From CAZEGC01 sp964511635 (lineage in GTDB: Bacteria > Patescibacteriota > Saccharimonadia > Saccharimonadales > Saccharimonadaceae), in the NCBI GenBank assembly GCA_964511635.1, contig CAZEGC010000008.1:1-31965 (forward strand): a stretch of DNA of 31,965 nucleotides, written 5' to 3'. Position numbers and translations under genes: made by a program. Below are positions 25,241-30,635 of this stretch, in pieces (position 1 is the stretch's first letter; each line of letters opens with the position of its first letter). The notes under the pieces were generated by a model that had not been told where the DNA came from, searched no databases, and worked only from the letters and a program-made list of their open reading frames with translations.

Positions 25241-25269
25241 ATTATACACTAATCGCTAGCCACAATCAA
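25241..25269 (-). promoter_or_regulatory. Promoter of rplJ-rplL
   Basis: TTGATT (25269-25264) and TATAAT (25246-25241) are 17 bases apart on the minus strand. Transcription should start near 25234. It is back to back with the promoter of the plus-strand gene at 25325; their -35 boxes are 16 bases apart. Confidence 0.82.
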
Positions 25270-25285
25270 TACACGGTCGCGCAGC

Positions 25286-25314
25286 TAGACAAACTGCTAG
25301 AACTGTGATATAAT
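25286..25314 (+). promoter_or_regulatory. Promoter of the unknown gene at 25325 (leaderless)
   Basis: TAGACA (25286-25291) and TATAAT (25309-25314) are 17 bases apart, and TGA before the hexamer makes an extended -10. A second TATAAT overlaps at 25314-25319. The predicted transcript begins about four bases before the ATG, with no Shine-Dalgarno. Confidence 0.8.
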
Positions 25315-25324
25315 ATAATACCGT

Positions 25325-26230
25325 ATGAATGAAAGAATCTCTGCACCCAACATTCCAGAAACTCAGCCATTTAGTCGGCTAGAGTCTGATGGTCTTCCTG
25401 ATCAGTATGAGTGGATTGATTATGCGCTGTATTCAGAGATTGAGATTACTAGTGACAGTCCGAAAAGTCCGATGGACGATTTGGCACCAATACCGCTAGA
25501 TGCTCGAAATGTATCGATACTAGACGAACGTGTTTCTGGTGGGCCATCCGGGGAGCGAGAGAGCACCCCCTATCTTAAGGAACGGCAATTATTAATTAGT
25601 ACCAGGCTAGAGGATGTCTATCGAAGGTATAACTTGCCTGATAGCTACAGGCAGCTGATGGAATATGAACTACATCACCAGTTTATTAATCCGCTTCAAA
25701 AAAGTCTTCAAAGACGTGACCGCATGGATCAGTGTATGGGCGGAATTGATTTTGTACACGAGTCGATCGCGGAAGTTATCAGAAATGTTCGCGGCGGCAC
25801 TGCCAGTATTACGCAGTCGCTTGAGCTGCTAGCTATGCTGCCTGAACTTGAGTCGCTAGAAGTCATGCGTCAAACTGAACCTTTGAACCAGGGCGCTATG
25901 CATCGAGGTGATAGGGATTTTACTAAGGATTTAATAAAACACGCTCACGATACAGATGGATTTAAGTGTGTGCGAGTGCCTACTGATGAGAAAAACCGCA
26001 GTGCTCGACCAAAGCGAACACCTTCGGGAATTACGGTCTTAAAGTCAAAAGAAGCTGATATTTATATGGCCGGCGTGCACTTAGAACTAATTGGTAGGCA
26101 TACGTTTATATTACTGCCGCCAGAGCTAGAGGGCGTTCCGCAGCGAATCATTCAGGACGAGAATACAGGCCTGTCATATAATGCACAGCCACTATCAGCG
26201 TCTAAGTACATTCGTATTGCCAGAGTGTAG
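25325..26230 (+). CDS. Unknown protein divergent from rplJL (301 aa)
   Basis: I do not recognise this protein. The first 85 residues are acidic and probably disordered (PETQPFSRLESDGLPDQY, then Ser/Pro-rich). A helical middle follows (about 90-200: LLISTRLEDVYRRYNLPDSY, MEYELHHQFINPLQKSLQRR and a leucine-rich stretch near LELLAMLPELESLEVMRQ). The C-terminal part, about 210-301, is mixed and contains HLELIGRHTFILLPPELEGV. There is no signal peptide or membrane helix, so it is probably cytoplasmic. GC of one sampled line is 43%, like its housekeeping neighbours. It has one of the best promoters in the window and converges on dcd. The coding frame is convincing; the function is unknown. Confidence 0.75.
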   Translation: MNERISAPNIPETQPFSRLESDGLPDQYEWIDYALYSEIEITSDSPKSPMDDLAPIPLDARNVSILDERVSGGPSGERESTPYLKERQLLISTRLEDVYRRYNLPDSYRQLMEYELHHQFINPLQKSLQRRDRMDQCMGGIDFVHESIAEVIRNVRGGTASITQSLELLAMLPELESLEVMRQTEPLNQGAMHRGDRDFTKDLIKHAHDTDGFKCVRVPTDEKNRSARPKRTPSGITVLKSKEADIYMAGVHLELIGRHTFILLPPELEGVPQRIIQDENTGLSYNAQPLSASKYIRIARV

Positions 26231-26256
26231 GGATTGATTTTTATCAATGTGACCTA

Positions 26257-26976
26257 TTATTTGATGCCTTTAGGGAGTCTTTCAATGGCTTGTGGTAGTT
26301 TGCGGACGTCTTTGTACGCGCGCGGCAACATCTGCTGCGGCGACCATGTGTTAATTAACTTATCCAGGTCGCTAGTGTGTTGATATTTGCCACTAACGCC
26401 GCCACGGCCATCGCTATAATCACCTTCAACTGGCCCAGTATGGTGGAATATTAACTGCCCGACGCGCTCGCCTACCGGTAGTACGACAGACTCGTGTTGA
26501 TTTAAGTTGTAGATTTCTAGTGTAATACGATTAATGTAGCCTGGGTCTATCCAGCCAGCGTCAAAACAAATAGCTACACCATTGCGCCCCCAGCTAGAGC
26601 GGGACTTCACTTCACTAGCGCCGCCCTCTGGGCGAATGCCCACGAATTCATGGGTGTGGGCGAGGATTCTTTCACCTGGACGTAGCACGATAATCGGATG
26701 GTTTTCAGGAATATTTTTAAAAAGCTTGTAGCCGTATTTATCACACCACTCTTTGTGCGGCATGGCCTCGAGCGGACCTTTGAAGTACCGAGCGACATCG
26801 CTTTCGTCAAACGGATTATAGACACTGGCGTCTTCTTGATATTCCTGTTTGTAGAAATAATGACCTAGTGTAAAGTCAAGGCTAGCTTCGGATACATAGG
26901 ACTCGTTATATGGTACGCAGACGATAGAGCCGCTTTCAATTGCAGCTTTAATTTCAGTGTTACTGTATACTCCCAT
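26257..26976 (-). CDS. dcd: dCTP deaminase family protein
   Basis: This 239-residue protein matches the Dcd/dUTPase superfamily. EVKSRSSWGRNG is the conserved substrate-binding SSxxR motif. FDAGWIDPGYINRITLEIYN contains the catalytic glutamate of deaminases, and LPVGERVGQLIFHH is the trimer-core motif. Dcd converts dCTP to dUTP, or to dUMP in bifunctional enzymes, feeding thymidylate synthesis. The protein is longer than the usual 190 residues: an insert at about 30-80 and a tail after SGKYQ add the difference. GAGG lies only four bases before the ATG. thyX is the next gene upstream, the next step in the same pathway. Confidence 0.9.
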   Translation of the reverse strand: MGVYSNTEIKAAIESGSIVCVPYNESYVSEASLDFTLGHYFYKQEYQEDASVYNPFDESDVARYFKGPLEAMPHKEWCDKYGYKLFKNIPENHPIIVLRPGERILAHTHEFVGIRPEGGASEVKSRSSWGRNGVAICFDAGWIDPGYINRITLEIYNLNQHESVVLPVGERVGQLIFHHTGPVEGDYSDGRGGVSGKYQHTSDLDKLINTWSPQQMLPRAYKDVRKLPQAIERLPKGIK

Positions 26977-27006
26977 ATATCCTCACTAGCATTCGTTATT
27001 AGGCCA

Positions 27007-27015
27007 ATTGTATCA
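27007..27015 (-). promoter_or_regulatory. Extended -10 promoter of dcd
   Basis: TGATACAAT (27015-27007, TGN plus TACAAT) on the minus strand predicts a start near 27000 and a 24-base leader containing GAGG. No -35 was convincing. Confidence 0.45.
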
Positions 27016-27064
27016 CGCGCCTAAGTATCGGGTAGTGATTATTATATAATTTCGTTTTCTTCCC

Positions 27065-27110
27065 GACGGGCCGGCGACGAACTTGAAACAGTTCATCGAG
27101 CCGACCCGTC
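27065..27110 (-). terminator. Large GC-rich hairpin after thyX, possible terminator without a T tract
   Basis: The arms GACGGGCCGG (27065-27074) and CCGACCCGTC (27101-27110) extend through CGACGAACT (27075-27083) pairing with AGTTCATCG (27090-27098), about 19 pairs in all with two G-T pairs and a two-base bulge. It lies 30 bases downstream of the thyX stop codon. No T run follows on the minus strand, a style seen in some high-GC bacteria. Confidence 0.55.
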
Positions 27111-27140
27111 AGGGGTTGGGGGTTTTCACTTCTCCTTACG

Positions 27141-28199
27141 TCAGGAAAGCTGATCGAAGTCAGCCTCGTGGGGGATTTGCTTGCGGTGCTGTGTCCAGCC
27201 GCGGAAGTTACCGTCGCACTCGAGCGTCGACACTATTCGAGCCACTAGATCCTCATCGACGCCAGGCGTCCTGGCAGCTATACTGGCCGACATGACCTTT
27301 GCACTTTCGCGCAAGGCGAACTCGGCTGCTGTAAACGGTGTGGCTGGGTGTTCGAATGGTGACATGTGCCCACTGGTGAGTAGGTCGTTATACCGATCGA
27401 TTTCGCGCTCGAGAACTTTCGCCCGCTGGCGGTTGTAGCTAACGGCAGCACACCTGGCGGTGGATGCCATAACCCTCACGCGCGGCGATAGGTCTTCGCT
27501 GTCATCGACATACGGCGTATGCCACTCGCCTTCGCGGATTAGACGCGGGGTGGACCTTTCGAGAGCTTGACGTATCAAGCGTGCAGCCTTGGCTATCTCA
27601 CCCTGTGCCGCTGGATGGTCACGCAGTGCCAGGAAGTTACTCCACTCGGTCGCTGTGATAACGACCGTGTGCCACATGTATGCCTCTAGCCCGCGTCCAG
27701 CCAGCTGCTTATGAACATTCAGCAGCCTTGGATCGATGAACCGGTCAGGATCGTCACTGCTCTTTGGGATCAGTGAATCGACTTCGCTTAATTTGTCGAT
27801 CAGCACATCAGCCGATACGTACTCTCGATCGGCCTCATAGCCGAGAACCTCTTGGGCTAGGTCGACACCGAGCAGCAGCTCCACGACACCTGTTACGGCG
27901 CGGTCACGGTTTTGCAGCCAGATCTCACGCGCTTCCTCGTGCTTGGCACCCTTCAGCCACTCCTGCGACTGCATGCCGGGCTGGTTGATGCCAAACCGTT
28001 CGGGAATGAACGGGTTTTCTAGGATGTTGCGCAGCTGGGTCATCGCAGGGATTGCACGCGTGCTAGCCGAATTACGACTGAACATGCGGTGCGTGTTCAG
28101 CTCCGCCAGGACAATGCGCGGCAGCGTTGCCTCGATTGTCGTTAGTCGGACGCCGAACTGACTGACTGAGTCGGCCACCACTTCTGCCTTGTACGCCAT
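27141..28199 (-). CDS. thyX: FAD-dependent thymidylate synthase (ThyX-like), unusually GC-rich
   Basis: The 352-residue product resembles the long, phage/actinobacterial-like ThyX proteins. LAELNTHRMFSRNSASTRA is the flavin- and dUMP-binding signature, a variant of RHRxxSxNxxSxR, and SPFEHPATPFTAAEFALR is typical of the group. ThyX makes dTMP from dUMP using methylenetetrahydrofolate and FAD. The frame is open to 28244, but GGAGG eight bases before the ATG at 28199 fixes the start. Two sampled 60-base lines within it have 60% and 63% GC, against 43% in sampled dcd and 25325-gene lines, suggesting recent transfer. It has its own promoter and a GC-rich 3' hairpin. Confidence 0.9.
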   Translation of the reverse strand: MAYKAEVVADSVSQFGVRLTTIEATLPRIVLAELNTHRMFSRNSASTRAIPAMTQLRNILENPFIPERFGINQPGMQSQEWLKGAKHEEAREIWLQNRDRAVTGVVELLLGVDLAQEVLGYEADREYVSADVLIDKLSEVDSLIPKSSDDPDRFIDPRLLNVHKQLAGRGLEAYMWHTVVITATEWSNFLALRDHPAAQGEIAKAARLIRQALERSTPRLIREGEWHTPYVDDSEDLSPRVRVMASTARCAAVSYNRQRAKVLEREIDRYNDLLTSGHMSPFEHPATPFTAAEFALRESAKVMSASIAARTPGVDEDLVARIVSTLECDGNFRGWTQHRKQIPHEADFDQLS

Positions 28200-28253
28200 T
28201 TGGCGCCTCCGTTTGTAAAGAGCAAACCCGACTGGTTTACCCACCTAAATAAA

Positions 28254-28262
28254 ACTATACCA
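28254..28262 (-). promoter_or_regulatory. Extended -10 promoter of thyX
   Basis: TGGTATAGT on the minus strand (28262-28254) gives a leader of about 48 bases with GGAGG. It begins right after the rplA terminator, whose T tract overlaps the upstream region. Confidence 0.55.
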
Positions 28263-28263
28263 T

Positions 28264-28297
28264 AAAAACCCCCTATAGCCGTGAAGCTTATAGGGGG
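28264..28297 (-). terminator. Strong terminator of rplA
   Basis: A perfect nine-base stem, CCCCCTATA (28269-28277) with TATAGGGGG (28289-28297), is followed on the minus strand by TTTTT (28268-28264). It lies about 30 bases after the rplA stop codon. Confidence 0.92.
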
Positions 28298-28324
28298 CGT
28301 CAGTCGCCAGCCTATTTCGGGCTG

Positions 28325-29326
28325 TTAGTTTACGACGTTCTCTACTTTAATCCCAGGGCCCATAGTCGTGGTTACAAAAGTTGACCTTACGTATGCGCCT
28401 TTTAGGCCAGACGGTTTTTGTGACTGTAGACTGTCAAAGAAAGTTCGTACGTTTTCTACGAGTTTATCTTTACCGAATGAAACTTTGCCAACCGACAGGT
28501 GTATGGTGGCCTGTTTGTCGACGCGGTATTCTACCTTGCCAGCCTTGGCTTCGGTGACGGCCTTTGAAACATCGGTCGATACAGTACCTGATTTAGGGTT
28601 TGGCATTAGTCCACGTGGACCAAGTAGTCGAGCGTACTTAGCAAGCTTTGGCATGTACTGAGGGGTTGAAACGAGCACGTCAAAGTTTAGCTCTTCTTTT
28701 TCTAGCTGTTTTAGGAAGTCCTCATCACCAATAACATCTGCACCAGCTTTTTTAGCAGCAGCGTGCTCTGAGTCCGGAGCAAATACAGCTACACGGACAG
28801 TTTTACCAGTTCCATGTGGCAGGCTGACAGTAGCACGTATGTTCTGATCAGCTTGGCGGGGATCAACACCTAGGCGAACGTGCACTTCGACACTAGCGTC
28901 AAACTTGCTAGGACTAGTTTTGCTAGCGAGTTCCATTGCCTCTTCGAGGTTGTAGACTTTATCTTTTTCGATTAGTTTAGCTACCTCTTGGTACTTCTTG
29001 CCACGGCGTTCAATGCGCGGACGAGTAATCGGCTTTGGGCCTTTTTTGACGTTTGCTTCGGCAGCTTCGTCAGTCGGTGAGGTATCGCCAGCCTCTTTGC
29101 GAGCTTCTTTTTCGGCTTTTGCTTCGGCCTCGGCGATGGCCTTAGCGCTGCGCTTACCGGCCTTGGCGGTAGCTACTTCTTTCTTTTCTTCCACTATCGC
29201 TTCTGCTTCTGTGTCGACTGTTTCTGCAGCCTTGATAGCTTCTTCGATTTGGGCAATCGTATTCTTTTCTGTAACTTCTAGACCGAGCGTTTGAGCCCTA
29301 TTTAGTAAGTCGGCTTTTTTTGCCAT
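28325..29326 (-). CDS. rplA: 50S ribosomal protein L1 with an N-terminal extension
   Basis: At 333 residues it is about 100 longer than the usual L1 of about 230. The L1 domain starts near residue 108 (RGKKYQEVAKLIEKDKVYNL) and contains ARLLGPRGLMPNPKSGTV and KGAYVRSTFVTTTMGPGIKV, both typical. The first 33 residues (KKADLLNRAQTLGLEVTEKN and on) resemble a HeH/SAP- or Rho-N-like helical motif. A charged Ala/Glu/Lys linker follows. L1 forms the stalk that releases E-site tRNA and often represses its own mRNA. rplK, its usual upstream partner, is absent here. AGGA lies nine bases before the ATG. Confidence 0.96.
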   Translation of the reverse strand: MAKKADLLNRAQTLGLEVTEKNTIAQIEEAIKAAETVDTEAEAIVEEKKEVATAKAGKRSAKAIAEAEAKAEKEARKEAGDTSPTDEAAEANVKKGPKPITRPRIERRGKKYQEVAKLIEKDKVYNLEEAMELASKTSPSKFDASVEVHVRLGVDPRQADQNIRATVSLPHGTGKTVRVAVFAPDSEHAAAKKAGADVIGDEDFLKQLEKEELNFDVLVSTPQYMPKLAKYARLLGPRGLMPNPKSGTVSTDVSKAVTEAKAGKVEYRVDKQATIHLSVGKVSFGKDKLVENVRTFFDSLQSQKPSGLKGAYVRSTFVTTTMGPGIKVENVVN

Positions 29327-29407
29327 TTTTTAAGTATCCTTTCTGTGGTGCAAGCGATCAGCAGTAATTTTACGTGATCTCCCAACCTTGATTTGTTTCA
29401 AGTTACA

Positions 29408-29436
29408 ATTATACGTCTCGCCCCTGTAAAAAGCAA
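29408..29436 (-). promoter_or_regulatory. Promoter of rplA
   Basis: TTGCTT (29436-29431) and TATAAT (29413-29408) are 17 bases apart on the minus strand. The predicted 75-base leader contains GGTTGGGAGATCACG, which might act as an L1 binding site; that part is a guess. Confidence 0.75.
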
Positions 29437-29551
29437 GGTCAGTTAATCGGGGGTATTGATGTCATCGCTCGGGCTGCAAGTAGCATTCACAATGCCCACT
29501 CTTCGTGTTCGCTGTAGTTGCTACTAGCAAACTTGCTACTAATGGTTTATT

Positions 29552-29578
29552 AGCGCATACTAGAAGGTAGTATGTGCT
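29552..29578. other. Eleven-base hairpin in the 345-base gap before the gene at 29672
   Basis: AGCGCATACTA (29552-29562) pairs with TAGTATGTGCT (29568-29578) over a five-base loop, with one G-T pair. No T tract follows. Nearby the nine-base word TTGCTACTA occurs twice, at 29518-29526 and 29533-29541. In the gap 29327-29671, apart from the rplA leader and promoter and a 19-codon frame, nothing else is clear. Confidence 0.6.
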
Positions 29579-29608
29579 GTAATGTCAGCACTCTAGAAAG
29601 AATCTACT

Positions 29609-29668
29609 ATGTCAAACTACACCGGCCATCTAAAACTAAACAAAAAACTTATATCAATAGGCAGGTAG
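29609..29668 (+). CDS. Possible 19-codon leader peptide
   Basis: An ATG at 29609 opens a frame of 19 codons (starting MSNYTGHLK, ending LISIGR) that stops at 29668, three bases before the ATG at 29672. Its end overlaps the AGG ribosome site of that gene, as a translational-coupling leader would. Its own ribosome site is poor, so it may be chance. Confidence 0.25.
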   Translation: MSNYTGHLKLNKKLISIGR

Positions 29669-29671
29669 CGT

Positions 29672-29893
29672 ATGGCAAGCACGATGACCATCGATGAAGT
29701 TACCGAGAACCTCGAAGCCATGCAGCGTGATCCGGGGTTGATCACTGAGGGTAGCTATAGTCCCGCCGCGGATGACTACCCTGATAATTTCATGCCATTT
29801 GTACAAATTCACCTGGCATATTTAAAAAAGCATCGCCACGTCAACCCAGCTAGCTACATATCCAACCTGCGGATAATGATCAAAAAGCGCTAA
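29672..29893 (+). CDS. Small unknown protein (73 aa)
   Basis: The frame runs MASTMTIDEVTENLEAMQRD through a Ser/Tyr-rich middle (EGSYSPAADDYPDNFMPF) to a basic helical end (HLAYLKKHRHVNPASY, then RIMIKKR). AGG about seven bases before the ATG supports the start. There is no membrane segment or known motif. It is convergent with the small gene at 29913. It looks coding in composition, but I know no homologue. Function unknown. Confidence 0.55.
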   Translation: MASTMTIDEVTENLEAMQRDPGLITEGSYSPAADDYPDNFMPFVQIHLAYLKKHRHVNPASYISNLRIMIKKR

Positions 29894-29912
29894 CTATTTA
29901 GTTTCTAGCAGA

Positions 29913-30128
29913 CTACATCGCACGCAGTGCGTCTATACACCCTACTGCAGCAGTAGTCATTTCATGTAGAAAAAAATCATCACCCACTATCGATGCAAAA
30001 AAGTTGTCGATTGTTTCAGTTAGGCGATTTAAATCACTTCGTGTCGCCATATTGTCTTTAACAACGTCAACTTTCTGATCTATACCCTGCACATACTTAA
30101 ATAGCTTTGTAAACTGATCTTCTTTCAT
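29913..30128 (-). CDS. Small coiled-coil protein of unknown function (71 aa)
   Basis: The ATG at 30128 lies six bases after a perfect TATAAT, so this start is preferred over 30182 and the transcript is probably leaderless. The protein (MKEDQFTKLFKYVQGIDQKV, then MATRSDLNRLTETIDNFFAS) is a helical, likely coiled-coil protein. The MATxxDL stretch recalls small CPR proteins annotated as hypothetical. No catalytic motif is seen. It could be a small regulator or structural protein; function unknown. Confidence 0.65.
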   Translation of the reverse strand: MKEDQFTKLFKYVQGIDQKVDVVKDNMATRSDLNRLTETIDNFFASIVGDDFFLHEMTTAAVGCIDALRAM

Positions 30129-30134
30129 ATCTAT

Positions 30135-30140
30135 ATTATA
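30135..30140 (-). promoter_or_regulatory. -10 box of the small coiled-coil gene (leaderless)
   Basis: TATAAT on the minus strand ends six bases before the ATG at 30128. No -35 or Shine-Dalgarno is evident. Confidence 0.6.
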
Positions 30141-30241
30141 CATTAGTCGAAGTTGCCCTATGGTGTGTGTCCATATGAGCATCCAAAAGTCATGTTCTCA
30201 AGCTTAAAAGGAGTTCAAAAGGTTCATCCTTTTATTTCTCC

Positions 30242-30635
30242 TTACCCCAATAGTTCAAGTTTGTATTCCGGAGATTTATCCTGTGGCTCCTGGACATTAC
30301 TTAGGTAGGGGTCGAACTCTTCGCTCATCACTACACTGGGTGAACTAGCTTTCCGCTCTGGTCCAATTGACAGAGCTACGTTCCCGCAATTCTTCACATA
30401 GACAGACACGCCAATATAGGCGTGGCCACCCATTTGTCTACTACTTACACCATGCCATATAACTGCAAGTGGTCTTCGCAATTCATTTTCTGTAGAACCA
30501 GAAACCTCCTGCAGTGATTACCACAGTAGTCGCGAGCTATTCAATGGGAAGAAGTAACTTTATGGCAATATCAAGAGTCTGAGCTAAGTTTTCAAGATTT
30601 AAGATATGCGACACTGTGTCAATCAGCCCATCCAT
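30242..30635 (-). pseudogene. Decayed single-pass membrane protein gene coupled to the methyltransferase gene
   Basis: An ATG at 30635-30633 overlaps the methyltransferase stop codon (TGATG) and opens MDGLIDTVSHILNLENLAQ through LLLPIE, then meets TAG at 30539-30537. The same frame continues LATTVVITAGGFWFYRK, a transmembrane helix with a basic end, to a TGA. One frame over, reading resumes with NELRRPLAVIWHGVSS, YIGVSVYVKNCGNVALSIGP and ends LELLG at 30242. Together this matches a common design: short N-terminus, one helix, then a cytoplasmic domain with a V-x-N-x-GN-V pattern. One stop codon and one missing base near 30490 disrupt it. Sequencing error is an alternative for the frameshift. 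Confidence 0.62.

Noticed and set aside
26233..26248. ATTGAT/ATCAAT hairpin as a terminator of the gene at 25325
   Set aside because: Only six pairs, AT-rich and with no T tract after it.
27111..27126. G-quadruplex in the G-rich stretch after thyX
   Set aside because: Only two G runs of sufficient length are present, too few for an intramolecular quadruplex.
27083..27988. Several plus-strand open frames opposite thyX
   Set aside because: High GC makes long chance frames; the minus-strand protein shows clear ThyX motifs and a Shine-Dalgarno.
30242..30481. Stand-alone 79-residue gene starting at a TTG
   Set aside because: No ribosome site or ATG; it fits better as the C-terminal part of a frameshifted gene beginning at 30635.
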